This document shows positions 24,765 to 36,691 of a stretch of 64,000 nt of DNA, piece after piece. Source of the stretch: an uncultured delta proteobacterium (GTDB lineage: Bacteria; Desulfobacterota; Desulfovibrionia; Desulfovibrionales; Desulfovibrionaceae). The position numbers and the translations under genes are program-made. Numbering within the stretch: the stretch's first letter is position 1; each line of letters begins with the position of its first letter. The notes under the pieces are model-generated. The model did not search any database. It saw only the letters and a list, made by a program, of their open reading frames with translations, and was not told the DNA's origin. Location of the stretch: the NCBI GenBank assembly GCA_903835685.1, contig CAILNX010000030.1:62001-126000 (forward strand), read 5' to 3'.

Positions 24765-26147
24765 ATGACAATATGGACGCCGCAATTGACCGGAGACCGC
24801 CCCATCTCCCTGGGCCTGGCCGAGGCCATTGCCGCTGAAGTGGAGCGCGGGGGCCTCAAGCCAGGCGACCGCCTGCCCACCCACCGGGATCTGGCCGATC
24901 TCCTGGGCGTGTCCGTGGGCGCGGTGACCCGGGGCTATGCCGAGGCCGCCCGGCGGGGACTGGTGCGTGGAGAGGTGGGCCGGGGCACCGTGGTCTGCGG
25001 GGTCCAGAAGCCCGGCCTGCCCTGGTGGGGCCAGGCCGACTCCGAGCCCGGGCTGGTGGACCTGGGCCTGGTCACCGGCATGTACGGCCTGGACCCGGAC
25101 CTGGGCGAGGCCTTGCGTCGCCTGGCGGATTCCGGCAACGCGCAGGACCTCCTGCGCTATCAGCCGCCCCTCGGCATGCCCCGCCACCGCGAGGCCGGGG
25201 CGGCCTGGCTCTCCCGCTTCGGGCTGCGCGTGGAGCCCGAGCGCGTGCTGGTCACCAGCGGCGGCCAGCACGCCCTGGTGGTCCTCTTCTCCTCCCTGTT
25301 CCGGCCCGGGGACCGCATCGCGGCCGCCAGCCTGAACTATCCCGGCCTCATGTCCGCAGCCGGAATCCTGGGCCTGAAACTCGTGCCCCTGGAGTCCGAC
25401 CACCAGGGCCTCCTGCCCGAGGCCCTGGCTGCGGCCTGCGACCGGGAGCCCTTGCGCGGCCTGTATTTCATGTCCGGGATGCACAACCCGACCACGGCCA
25501 GCGCCGGGTCGGAGCGGGTGGCCCGCCTGGCCGAGGTGGCCCGCAAACACGGGCTGCTCGTGGTCGAGGACGGGGCCTATGCCTTGAGCGCGGACGAGCC
25601 CTGCCAGACCCTGGCCGGGCTTGCGCCGGAACGGACCTTTTTCGTGGCCAGCGTGTCCAAGATGCTGGCCGGGGGCTTGCGCGTGGCCTATGTGGCCAGC
25701 CCGGCCGAACACCTGGAGCGCCTGGCCCTGGGCGTCACCAGCACCACCTGGATGGCCTCGCCCCTATGCGTGGAGATCGCCAGCCGATGGATCATGGACG
25801 GCACGGCCGATGCGGTGCTCGGGCGCAAGCGGGCCGAGGCCCGGAAGCGGGCTACCCTGGCCCGGGAGATTTTCGCCGGGCAACGCGCGAGCCTCGGCCG
25901 CCAGGGCTATTTTTTGTGGCTTCAACTGCCCGAGCCGTGGCGGGCCGCTGATTTCGAGCGGGCGGCGGCCAAGCGCGGGGTGCTGGTCATTAGCGGGGAC
26001 GCCTTTGCCCTGGGCCAGACGCCAGCGCCCATGGCCGTGCGGGTGTCCTTGAGCGCGGCCCGCAGCCGGGACGAACTGGCCCGAGGACTCACCATCCTGG
26101 CCGCCCTGCTGGAAGAATCGCCCCGGCCCGGCCGCGCCATTGTCTAG
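24765..26147 (+). CDS. MocR-type regulator (GntR winged helix fused to PLP aminotransferase fold)
   Basis: 460 aa. Residues 15-75 are a GntR-type winged helix (GDRLPTHRDLADLLGVSVGAVTRGY); from about 95 on is a type I aminotransferase fold. The PLP-binding lysine is in FVASVSKMLAGGLRVAY; other fold residues appear as YQPPLGMPRHREA, MHNPTTAS and VVEDGAY. MocR proteins sense PLP or amino-acid-related ligands and usually control a divergent gene, here the LysE-type exporter. No aminotransferase activity should be assumed. Starts at 24765 without a ribosome site, consistent with the near-leaderless promoter. Confidence 0.92.
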   Translation: MTIWTPQLTGDRPISLGLAEAIAAEVERGGLKPGDRLPTHRDLADLLGVSVGAVTRGYAEAARRGLVRGEVGRGTVVCGVQKPGLPWWGQADSEPGLVDLGLVTGMYGLDPDLGEALRRLADSGNAQDLLRYQPPLGMPRHREAGAAWLSRFGLRVEPERVLVTSGGQHALVVLFSSLFRPGDRIAAASLNYPGLMSAAGILGLKLVPLESDHQGLLPEALAAACDREPLRGLYFMSGMHNPTTASAGSERVARLAEVARKHGLLVVEDGAYALSADEPCQTLAGLAPERTFFVASVSKMLAGGLRVAYVASPAEHLERLALGVTSTTWMASPLCVEIASRWIMDGTADAVLGRKRAEARKRATLAREIFAGQRASLGRQGYFLWLQLPEPWRAADFERAAAKRGVLVISGDAFALGQTPAPMAVRVSLSAARSRDELARGLTILAALLEESPRPGRAIV

Positions 26148-26176
26148 GGTGGCCTTCCAGAGCCATGATCAACCAG

Positions 26177-26250
26177 AAATAAAAATAAGAATAATTATTT
26201 ATTGTTGTTGCGCAGTCTCGAAAGAACCAGCCTCTTGCGGAGCACGACAG
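26177..26250 (+). repeat. A+T-rich hairpin element 3 with conserved 3' block
   Basis: AAATAAAAATAAGAATAATT then TATTTATTGTTG, followed by TTGCGC (26208-26213) and TGCGGAGCACGACAG starting 28 bases from TTGCGC, the same spacing as in element 2 after rex. Located 29 bp after the MocR stop in the same direction. Confidence 0.65.
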
Positions 26251-26281
26251 GAGGTCCGAAGCCGCACCAGTCAAGGTTCAA

Positions 26282-26330
26282 ATATTACCCGGGCAAAATC
26301 CTTGACAGGATGATTATACCCGGGTAATAT
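26282..26330 (+). promoter_or_regulatory. Strong promoter with paired CCCGGG operator, upstream of DUF2239 gene
   Basis: TTGACA (26302-26307), exactly 17 bp, TAATAT (26325-26330) is the best sigma70 match in the window. Two 12-bp arms in perfect inverted orientation, ATATTACCCGGG (26282-26293) and CCCGGGTAATAT (26319-26330), flank the -35 and overlap the -10. The second site is itself centred on the palindrome TACCCGGGTA. This is a typical repressor-controlled layout; the regulator is not adjacent. Confidence 0.75.
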
Positions 26331-26362
26331 CATCCTCCAGATCACTTCAGGAGGAAGACCCC

Positions 26363-26992
26363 ATGAACGCATCCGAGCACCCCTTTTGCACGGCCTTTCA
26401 GGAGGCCGTGGCCATTGCCTCGGGCCATCTGGCCCAGGTGGCCGTGCAGGCCAAGGCGGCCATGGAGGCCGAACCCCAGGCCACCATCCTGGTCTTTGAC
26501 GACCAGACCGGCGAACAGGTGGAAGTGGATTTTCGGGGCACGGCGGAGGATGTCCGGGCCAGGGTCGAGGCGCGGACATTTCCCGAGCCCGATCCGGCTC
26601 CCGTCCCCGGGGACCAGAAGGCTGGGCGCGGCCCGGGCCGCCCCAAACTGGGCGTGGTCTCCCGGGAAGTGACCCTGCTCCCCCGCCACTGGGAGTGGCT
26701 GAACGACCGCCCGGGCGGGGCCTCCGTGGCCCTGCGCAAGCTGGTGGAAGAGGCCAAGCGGGCCTCTGTTGAAAAGGACCAGGTGCGTAAGTCCCGGGAG
26801 GTCTGCTACACCTTCATTTCGGCCATGGCCGGGAACCTGCCCGGGGTCGAGGAGGCCACGCGGGCGCTGTTTGCCGGGAACAGGGCCGGTTTTGAGGAAC
26901 ACACCCGGGCCTGGCCCGTGGATGTCCGGGAATACGCCTTGAAAATCTCGGTCGCGGCCTTTGAGGACCCCTCCCCCGAAAAGGCCGGATAG
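26363..26992 (+). CDS. DUF2239 family protein
   Basis: 209 aa, cytoplasmic. The conserved core reads RGRPKLGVV-like as GPGRPKLGVVSREVTLLPRHW, then GGASVALRKLVEEA and SAMAGNLPGVEEATRALFAG, which identify DUF2239 (PF09998). The function is unknown; the arginine/proline motif near residue 90 suggests nucleic-acid contact. An excellent AGGAGGA ribosome site precedes the ATG. The gene is single, strongly promoted and apparently tightly repressed, which suggests an inducible response. Confidence 0.85.
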   Translation: MNASEHPFCTAFQEAVAIASGHLAQVAVQAKAAMEAEPQATILVFDDQTGEQVEVDFRGTAEDVRARVEARTFPEPDPAPVPGDQKAGRGPGRPKLGVVSREVTLLPRHWEWLNDRPGGASVALRKLVEEAKRASVEKDQVRKSREVCYTFISAMAGNLPGVEEATRALFAGNRAGFEEHTRAWPVDVREYALKISVAAFEDPSPEKAG

Positions 26993-27033
26993 ACCGGCCC
27001 CGGACTGACCCCGGATCGGTCCCGGGCAGACCC

Positions 27034-29313
27034 CTACCGCCCGGGAATCTTCTCCTCGCCCAAGGCCCGCATGACGTATTCCGGGATGGGCACGCCCGCC
27101 CCGCGCAGGTTGTGCATGGCCGTACGGGCCATGTTCTCGGGCACCCCGTGCTCGGCCCAGTAGCGGGCCGGGTCCTGGATGAAGGCCTCGATGATGGCCA
27201 GGCCCTCGGCGTAGGTGCGCACCAGGTGGCAGCAGTTCACCACCCAGGCCGGACCCAGGGGCTCGATGGTCAGTCCCCCGACCTGCTTCTCGGCCACGAT
27301 GGTGTGGAACTGGCCGATGGCCTGCTCCCAGATGTGCCCGCCGTTCACCCCCAGGCCCAGGGGGTCCACGAAGAGGTAGGGCGCGGGCAGACAGTGGCAG
27401 ATCTTCATGAAGGTCAGGGCCATGTTGATCTCGTAGCAGGTCCCGTATCCGCCCACGTTGAAGACCTTGAAGATGGAGTGCCGGTCCAGGATGTCCTGGC
27501 GGGTGTTCAAGGCCAGGTTGGTGAACTGGACCAGGGCCTCGGGGGAGAAATTCGAGCGCTGGCCGATGGTTTCCGCGTCAATGCCCACGCCGATGCGGAA
27601 GATGCCCAGCTCGGCCGCCACCTCATCCACCACGCGCATGATTCCCGGCCCGCTCCCGTGGGCCACGGCCAGGCCCTCGCCCAGACTGGGGTTGCGTTGA
27701 AGCCCGGCCAGGAACTCCCGCAGCTCCACGCGCAAAGGCTCCTGCATGCTCTCCACGGCCGAGCCGAACATGGCCACCGTGGTGTGCATGCGGCCCTGGC
27801 GTTCCTTGCCCTCGGCCGTGACCCAGGTGCCGTTGCGGAACTCGCGCACATGGGGCTTGTCCGCGCTCTCCAGGGGGATGTAGAAGCGCATGCCCTCGCG
27901 CTCCAGGCGCACCAGCTCCTCGTAGGCGGTCTGGTCCAGGCGGAAGGAGGGCTTGGTCCCGTTGCCCAGCCGGGGGTTTAACGAGCGCACCACCACCACG
28001 CCCACCCGGTTGCGCTTGAGCACCCGCAGGGTGTCCACGGGCGGCAGCCAGTCGGCCACAAAGACCTGGCGCAGGTTCTGCTCCCCGCCCACATAGGTCA
28101 GATCGTCCTGAAAGGCGCGGAAGCGCAGGGGAATCTCCCCGGCCGTCAAGGACCCGTCAGACAGATTGCCCCGGGCGTATTCATAGACCAGTCGCCACTG
28201 GAATTCCGGCATCCAGCGGCCGTGCTCCTCCTCCCAGGGGATGTTGATCATCCGGTCGGGCATGAGGATGCGGCCGTAGTAGCCGCCGTGCTTGGGCGAG
28301 ACCGTGATCTCGTCGAACAGCCCGGCGCAGGTCTCCACGGTGAACACGTCGGTCAAATCCGCGAAATCTACCCCGCGCTCCAGGATGGTGGCGGCCCGGG
28401 CCGGGGTCAGGATGCGCTTGGCCAACCGGGCCACCCGGTCGTCGGCCGGGTAAAGCCGCATGCGCACCCAGAGGTCGGCCGGGTCCACGGGGCTCTCGCC
28501 CTGGTTGTAGAGTTCGAGCTGGCGCAGGGTGCCCATGCCCGTGGTGCGGATTCCGTCCAGGAGCCGGGAGGCCAGGTGGAAGACGTCCGGGTGGCTCATC
28601 TGGCGCTCGATGAAGGCCGTGTACGGCCCCAGCGAGATGCGCATGGCGCTGACCAGGAATTCCTTGGGACCCACGGGCTCGGACAGGCGCAAGGGCGAGA
28701 CGTTCTGGCACAGGCTTAACCCGTGCTTGCCCTTGACGATCATCTCCGCGAAATTGTTGGCCACGCCCAGGAGCCGGGGGGAGAGGATGTAGCGGACGTT
28801 CTCCAGGGGCAGTTCGATGATCCCGTCCTCGGTGATCCGGTGGCGTTCGGGCAGAAGGAGCCACTGCTTGGCCATGGCCTCCTCGATCTCGGCCCGGGAC
28901 AGGGCCTCGCTCAAGGGGATGAACACCCGGGCGATGTCCACCCGTTCGCTGGCGGCCAGGCGGCGCAGGTCGGCCAGGGACTCGGCCAACATGGGATTCA
29001 AGGCCGTGACCAGGATGGGCAGGTCGATGGTTTTGTCCAGGTCCGCGATCCGGGGCATCCCGTCTTCCAGGCTGACATCGATGCCCACCTGGGAATGCCC
29101 GCTGCGGCCGCTCACGTCCAAGAAGGCGGACACGGGACGTTTTTCCCGCTCGGCCCGTTCGCAGATGTCCCGCACCAGACCCCGCATGGAGTCGCCGGTG
29201 TTGTGGAAGCGCATGGTCCCGCGCACCTGGGGCGCGGCCAGGGTCTGGTTGTAGTGCACGTCGCCGACGTCCAGGAGTTGGCCGTCGCCGCTGATGAAAG
29301 GCGCTTTCTTCAT
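27034..29313 (-). CDS. Large unknown protein with LOG-like Rossmann C-terminal domain
   Basis: 759 aa, no signal peptide or membrane segment. The last 250 residues look like a lysine-decarboxylase/LOG-type nucleotide-binding fold: GSAVES, then HGSGPGIMRVVDEVA and FNVGGYGTCYEINMALTF, the latter two resembling the GGG-M and PGGxGTxxE signatures with changes (VGGYGTCYE). The first 500 residues match no family I recognise. The C-terminal domain could bind a nucleotide monophosphate or a ribosyl compound, but activity cannot be claimed. It is monocistronic, about 200 bp downstream of the fmdB-like gene. Confidence 0.8.
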   Translation of the reverse strand: MKKAPFISGDGQLLDVGDVHYNQTLAAPQVRGTMRFHNTGDSMRGLVRDICERAEREKRPVSAFLDVSGRSGHSQVGIDVSLEDGMPRIADLDKTIDLPILVTALNPMLAESLADLRRLAASERVDIARVFIPLSEALSRAEIEEAMAKQWLLLPERHRITEDGIIELPLENVRYILSPRLLGVANNFAEMIVKGKHGLSLCQNVSPLRLSEPVGPKEFLVSAMRISLGPYTAFIERQMSHPDVFHLASRLLDGIRTTGMGTLRQLELYNQGESPVDPADLWVRMRLYPADDRVARLAKRILTPARAATILERGVDFADLTDVFTVETCAGLFDEITVSPKHGGYYGRILMPDRMINIPWEEEHGRWMPEFQWRLVYEYARGNLSDGSLTAGEIPLRFRAFQDDLTYVGGEQNLRQVFVADWLPPVDTLRVLKRNRVGVVVVRSLNPRLGNGTKPSFRLDQTAYEELVRLEREGMRFYIPLESADKPHVREFRNGTWVTAEGKERQGRMHTTVAMFGSAVESMQEPLRVELREFLAGLQRNPSLGEGLAVAHGSGPGIMRVVDEVAAELGIFRIGVGIDAETIGQRSNFSPEALVQFTNLALNTRQDILDRHSIFKVFNVGGYGTCYEINMALTFMKICHCLPAPYLFVDPLGLGVNGGHIWEQAIGQFHTIVAEKQVGGLTIEPLGPAWVVNCCHLVRTYAEGLAIIEAFIQDPARYWAEHGVPENMARTAMHNLRGAGVPIPEYVMRALGEEKIPGR

Positions 29314-29509
29314 GGTGGTGTCGTCCGCTGGAGGCCCGTAAGGCCCCCGGTTGATTCATCCCCGCTGAAAACCCTCGGGTTCAGGCCCACTTGTCCCAAT
29401 CCCCGCCTTGCGTCAAGACGGGTATTGGAGCCAGGGACGCCGAAATCCCGTCATGTTCAGGAATGATGCAATTCAGGGGCCGGGTGGAAAAACCACCCAT
29501 GGGCGCGGG

Positions 29510-29716
29510 TCAGGAGGACGAGGGCGAGGAGGTCCCCTTGCGGGCGTAGTCCGTGACGTACCAGCCCGTGCCCTTGAGCACAAAGGCGCTGCCGGAAATG
29601 ACCTTCTTCAGGCGGCCCGAGCAGTCCGGGCAGGGCTCGGCAGCGTCTTCGCAGCGCTTCTGCCATTTTTCCACCACGATTCCGCACTGCTGACATTCGT
29701 ATTCATAGATGGGCAT
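29510..29716 (-). CDS. FmdB-type zinc ribbon protein
   Basis: 68 aa. Begins [12 protein letters not shown] and continues with CPDC, the CxxC-x(n)-CxxC zinc ribbon of the FmdB family, and ends in a Ser/Pro tail. First named as a putative regulator of formamidase genes; general function is not known. Start at 29716 has a perfect AGGAGGA site. Downstream of the hybrid kinase gene (55-bp gap) in the same direction. Confidence 0.9.
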   Translation of the reverse strand: MPIYEYECQQCGIVVEKWQKRCEDAAEPCPDCSGRLKKVISGSAFVLKGTGWYVTDYARKGTSSPSSS

Positions 29717-29771
29717 GTGTTCCTCCTGGCCTCCTGGCGCGGTCACAGAGATAATCCCCCGGCCAGGCATG

Positions 29772-32700
29772 TCAAGGGGAAGCGCGCCGGGCCAGGACCC
29801 GGGCCATGGCCTGGCGCAGCCGGTCCAGGTCCAGGGGCTTGGACACATAGTCGTCCATGCCCCCGGCCAGAAACCGTTCCCGGTCCCCCTGCACGGCGTG
29901 GGCCGTGAGCGCGATGATCGGCAGGGCCGGGTCAATGCCCGGGGCCGCCCGATCCCGGATCAGCCGGGTGGCTTCCAGCCCGTCCATGACCGGCATCTGC
30001 ACGTCCATGAGCACCAGGTCGTGGGGCGCCTGGGCCAGGAGATTCACGGCCTCCAGGCCGGTAGAGGCCTGGGTCACAAAGTGTCCGTCCAACTCCAGCA
30101 GGCGGGCGGTGGTCACGCGGTTGATGTGGTCGTCCTCGGCCAGAAGAATCCGCAACCCCGGCCTGGGTTTCAGGGGTTGAGGAACAGCGGCCGCATCCGG
30201 CGAGGGTCCGGTCCCCGGCCGACCCTCTCCGGCCGCCTTGAACAGGGCCTCGAAACTGACCGTGGTGCCCTGGCCCAGGGCGCTCTGGATGGACACGCTC
30301 CCGCCCAAAAGCCCGACCAGGCGGTTGACGATGGACAGGCCCAGGCCCAGGCCCTGATAGCGCCGGGAATAGGTGCCGTCCACCTGGGTGAAGGGGTCGA
30401 ACAGGGTCTCGATCTTCTCCGGCGGAATGCCCACCCCGGTGTCGCTCACGGACACGGCCAGACGCAGCATGCCTGGGCCGTCCCCAGGCCGGGCCCCGGC
30501 AGGGCGCAGGGAGATGCGCACCTCGCCCTGGCTGGTGAACTTGACCGCATTGCCCACCAGATTGAAGAGGATCTGGCGCAAACGGCCCTCGTCCCCGATC
30601 AGGACCTGGGGCAGGCCGGGGTCTGTGTCCAGGATCAGGGCCAGGCCTTTTTCCCGGGCTGGCTTGGCAAAGGTGGCTTGCACGGAGTGCAACAGGTCCG
30701 CCGGGATGAAATCGTACTCCCTGAGCGCCACCTGGCCCGTGTCCATGCGGGAAAAGTCCAGGATGTCATTGATGACCGTGAGCAGGCCCTGTCCCGAGAG
30801 AAAGGCCGTGTCCACATACTCCTTCTGGTCCCCGGCCAGGGGGGTGGTGGACGTAAGAAGGTGCAGCGCGCCCAGGATTCCGTTCAAGGGGGTGCGCACC
30901 TCATGGCTCATGTTGGCCAGAAATTCGCTCTTGGCCTGGTTGGCCTGCTCGGCCACCAGCCGGGCCTGATGGAGTTCGCTCTCCATGCGCATGCGGGCGT
31001 CGATGTCCAGATGGGTCCCGGTGATGCGCACCACCGAGCCGTCCTCGGCCCGCTCCACCACCCGCCCCCGGGCCAGGGTCCACTTGTAGCGCCCATCCTT
31101 GCCGCGCTGCCTGTATTCGGCCTCGTACATGGGGGTCTTGCCCTGGAAATGCTCCAGACGCAGGGCCAGGACCCGGGGCAGGTCCTCGGGGTGGATGAGG
31201 CTGTCCCAGAAGGCCAGATCGTTCCCGATCTCGGCCGGGTCGTATCCGGCCATTTCCGCCATCCGGGGCGAACCCACCATCTTGCCCGTGCGGGCGTCCC
31301 AGTCCCAGGCGGCCTGGTCCGCTCCGGCCAGGGCCAGCTCCAGGCGCTCCCCGCTCTCGCGCAGGGAGGCCTCCACCTGCTTGCGGGCCGTGATGTCAAA
31401 AAAGAACCAGACCACGCTTGGCCTCTCGCCCCCGGGGACCAGGGACACGGCGGACAGCTCGCTCCAGAGCCAGGTCCCGTTTGTGCGCAGCAACTGCCGT
31501 TCGGCCCGCACCCGCTGCCCTGGCCCGGCCGCCGCCTGAAAGTCCCGGCCGTCCGCTGGATGGAGAAAGATGCGGTGCAGGGATTGGCCGATCAGCTCCC
31601 GGCCCGGGCAGCCGAGCATCTCGCCCAGGCGGCCATTGGCCTCGGCAATGGTCAGATCTGCCCCGGTCACGGCGATGCCCGCGGAACTGGCGTCCAGGAT
31701 GGCCTCTTTCCAGGACAGGGCCTCCTGCATGCGGGCCTGGCTCTGCTCCAGGTCCGTGCGGGTCTTGCGGGCCTGGTCTTCCCGGGTCTGCACCAGCTCG
31801 GCCATGGCGTTGAAACCCTGGGCCAGGTCCCGGAGCTCCCGGCAGACGCCGGTCGGGGCCACCCGGGCCGAGAGGCCTCCCTGGCCCAGGTCCCGGAAGG
31901 CCAGGACCAGGGACTCCAGCCCCTGGACAATGGCCCGCTCCCCCACCCACCGAGCCGAGAACAGGGCCAGGAGCGTGGCCCCGGCCAGGAAGAGCAGGAA
32001 GCGCAGGGCCAGGGCGTCGGCGTCTTTGAAGGCCTCGGCTTCGGCCAGGGACATGAGCACGGTCAGGTAGGGCTCCGGAGCTCCGGCCAGACGCAGGCGT
32101 CCATAAGTCCGCAGCATATTTCCCTGGGACGGGGTCTCGTCCAGGAACCAGCCCTCGTCCTTGCCCTCTGTATTCAGGCGGTCCCAGATGCGATCCGCGA
32201 TCCGCTCTCCCGGCGCCCGGTCCCTGGTTTCAGGATAGCCGAAAATCCGAACCCCGTCCGCGTCCAGAAAATCCACCCACGCGCCCGGGGGCAGATCGGC
32301 CTGGGCCAGAAACCGCCGGTAGGCGTCCAGGCGGAAGGCGGCCATGAGCACGGCCCGGGGGGTCTGGTCCGGCCCGAAAACCGGCAGGGCGAAGGGCAGG
32401 GCAGGGACGGTGGCATGGCGGCCCAGGATGTAGCCCCCGGCCGCAAAGCCGCCCACGGACAGGGCCTGGCTGAACTGGCGGCGGTCGGCCAGGCTGACCG
32501 GCCCCTCCGAAGCCAGGGACGAGGGCACGGCCGTGACCGTCACCAGCCCGGACAGATCGGTCATGAGGATGTTGGCGTAGGCTGGATTTTCCCGCAACTG
32601 GGCCTGGAAGATGGGGGTCAGGGCCGCCCGGTCCTGGTTCTGGGCCTCGGGCAACAGGGCGATGACCCCGAGCATCTGGCGCAGCCCCTCGGTGGCCGAG

Positions 32701-32876
32701 GCCTGCTGGGCGGCCAGGCTGCGGACCAGGGCCAGACCCTGGTCCAGGGCCTCCCCGGTTTCATGGTGGCGACGCTCCAGGCTGACGGCCACGACCAGGA
32801 TCAGGGCTGGCAGGAGGGCCGCCAGGGCCAGCAGGCTCAATATCCTGCGTATGGGCCAGGACACGTCATTTTTCAT
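29772..32876 (-). CDS. Hybrid sensor histidine kinase with C-terminal receiver
   Basis: 1034 aa membrane-anchored sensor. Order: membrane helix (about 12-33), extracytoplasmic Cache-like sensor (to about 280), second helix ([14 protein letters not shown]), HAMP region, PAS ([21 protein letters not shown]), two further PAS/PAC repeats, HisKA with the phosphorylated His in [15 protein letters not shown], HATPase_c ([34 protein letters not shown]), then a receiver domain with the phosphoacceptor Asp in [13 protein letters not shown]. Signal and output partner are unknown; no HPt or regulator gene adjoins. ATG at 32876 is preferred to a GTG two codons upstream; no strong ribosome site. Confidence 0.93.
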   Translation of the reverse strand: MKNDVSWPIRRILSLLALAALLPALILVVAVSLERRHHETGEALDQGLALVRSLAAQQASATEGLRQMLGVIALLPEAQNQDRAALTPIFQAQLRENPAYANILMTDLSGLVTVTAVPSSLASEGPVSLADRRQFSQALSVGGFAAGGYILGRHATVPALPFALPVFGPDQTPRAVLMAAFRLDAYRRFLAQADLPPGAWVDFLDADGVRIFGYPETRDRAPGERIADRIWDRLNTEGKDEGWFLDETPSQGNMLRTYGRLRLAGAPEPYLTVLMSLAEAEAFKDADALALRFLLFLAGATLLALFSARWVGERAIVQGLESLVLAFRDLGQGGLSARVAPTGVCRELRDLAQGFNAMAELVQTREDQARKTRTDLEQSQARMQEALSWKEAILDASSAGIAVTGADLTIAEANGRLGEMLGCPGRELIGQSLHRIFLHPADGRDFQAAAGPGQRVRAERQLLRTNGTWLWSELSAVSLVPGGERPSVVWFFFDITARKQVEASLRESGERLELALAGADQAAWDWDARTGKMVGSPRMAEMAGYDPAEIGNDLAFWDSLIHPEDLPRVLALRLEHFQGKTPMYEAEYRQRGKDGRYKWTLARGRVVERAEDGSVVRITGTHLDIDARMRMESELHQARLVAEQANQAKSEFLANMSHEVRTPLNGILGALHLLTSTTPLAGDQKEYVDTAFLSGQGLLTVINDILDFSRMDTGQVALREYDFIPADLLHSVQATFAKPAREKGLALILDTDPGLPQVLIGDEGRLRQILFNLVGNAVKFTSQGEVRISLRPAGARPGDGPGMLRLAVSVSDTGVGIPPEKIETLFDPFTQVDGTYSRRYQGLGLGLSIVNRLVGLLGGSVSIQSALGQGTTVSFEALFKAAGEGRPGTGPSPDAAAVPQPLKPRPGLRILLAEDDHINRVTTARLLELDGHFVTQASTGLEAVNLLAQAPHDLVLMDVQMPVMDGLEATRLIRDRAAPGIDPALPIIALTAHAVQGDRERFLAGGMDDYVSKPLDLDRLRQAMARVLARRASP

Positions 32877-32961
32877 GGCCACTCGCCTGGTTGCGTCCCG
32901 GATGCGCCGGATCGCTCATTGCTGCACACCCAAGCCCCCCTGCCTGGCGAAGGGCCGGGGG

Positions 32962-35478
<2,517 letters not shown>

Positions 35479-35518
35479 GAAATGCTCCTCATAGGAAAGT
35501 GCGTGGGACTGTATCCCG

Positions 35519-36691
35519 TTACGCGAGAATATCAAGCCAGTGCCCGGCCGCCACCCCTGCGGGGGCGGTCTGGGCCAGGCGCAGGGCGCAGGCGGCGCAG
35601 CCGGTCAGGACCTGGGACCCGGGCGCGGGGCTGGCGGCGGACCAGAGCCGGGCGTTCACCCGGTCGGCCAGGGCCGGAGCGCCCAGGCGCAGCACCCCGC
35701 CGAATCCGCAGCACTGTCCCTGGCCCGTGGTCTGCACCCGGCCCAGCAGGGCGCGGCGCAGAAAGGCGAAATCCCCGCCCCCTTCGTCGTGACAGGGAAC
35801 GTGGTAATACACGTCCCGGGGCGCGGACTCAAGGCTGAGAAAGGCGGTCTCCTCCAGGAGCCCGGTCAGGGGGACCAGGGCCGCTTTCCATTCCTGGCCC
35901 GCCTGGGGATCGGCCGCGTACCCGCCCAGGGTGTGCTGGCAGGAGGCGCACAGGGTGGCCACCAGGGGACGTCCGGCCTCGCGCCAGAGGGACAGGTTGC
36001 GCACCCTGGCCCGGTCTTTCAAGTCCGGCTGCCCGGCCTGGCCCAGGGTCCCGCCGCAGCAGGTGAAGTCCAGGCTGAGCAGGGAAAAGCCCAGGCTGGC
36101 GAGGAGCTGTTCGGCCCGCTCTTTCCAGCGAGGCCGGGCGTAGAGCGCCGCGCATCCGGCAAAAAGGGCCAGGGGTCGGCCCTGGCCCGTGGCCGAAAAG
36201 GCCTCGACCGTGAGCCAGGGCGTTTCGGTCCAGACATCGGCCATGGATTTGAGCCCGCTGAAGGCCGTGGCCAAAGCGCCCAGCCTGCTGGCCAGCCCCT
36301 CGGGAAGATCGGGCAGGAGCCGGGCCAGCCCGGCGGCCCGGGGCCAGAGCAGGGGGGCCTTAGCCACCCACTGGGTCCACAGCCAGGTCGCAAAACCCGG
36401 GTGCGCGGCCCGCAAGGCCGCCACCAGGTCCGCACCCTTCAAATCCTGGGGGCAGACCGAGGCGCACCGGCCGCAGGACAGGCACAGGCCAGCCAGGTCC
36501 GCGCAGGCCTTTTCCGAAAGTTTGGTCCCGGGTTTGGCCAGGGTCTGGGTCAGAACGAATTTGGCCCGGGGGGAGAGTTCCTCCTGCCCGGTGGCTAAAA
36601 ACAGAGGGCAGACCTCCAGGCACCGGCCGCACAGGATGCACTCCCGGCCAGGGTCCCGGCCGCCCGAGGTCCAGGTCGGCGCGCCCGCCAC
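35519..36691 (-). CDS. GlcF/LldF-like Fe-S subunit of a 2-hydroxyacid dehydrogenase
   Basis: 390 aa. Two 4Fe-4S motifs ([12 protein letters not shown] at about 18 and [12 protein letters not shown] at about 70) are followed by two cysteine-rich CCG domains ([10 protein letters not shown] about 215, GQCCGFGG about 345) found in heterodisulfide-reductase-like subunits. Paired with the upstream FAD subunit, it should pass electrons from lactate or glycolate oxidation to the membrane pool. It begins at GTG (36691), whose G is shared with the TAG stop of the FAD subunit, so translation is coupled. Confidence 0.92.
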   Translation of the reverse strand: MAGAPTWTSGGRDPGRECILCGRCLEVCPLFLATGQEELSPRAKFVLTQTLAKPGTKLSEKACADLAGLCLSCGRCASVCPQDLKGADLVAALRAAHPGFATWLWTQWVAKAPLLWPRAAGLARLLPDLPEGLASRLGALATAFSGLKSMADVWTETPWLTVEAFSATGQGRPLALFAGCAALYARPRWKERAEQLLASLGFSLLSLDFTCCGGTLGQAGQPDLKDRARVRNLSLWREAGRPLVATLCASCQHTLGGYAADPQAGQEWKAALVPLTGLLEETAFLSLESAPRDVYYHVPCHDEGGGDFAFLRRALLGRVQTTGQGQCCGFGGVLRLGAPALADRVNARLWSAASPAPGSQVLTGCAACALRLAQTAPAGVAAGHWLDILA

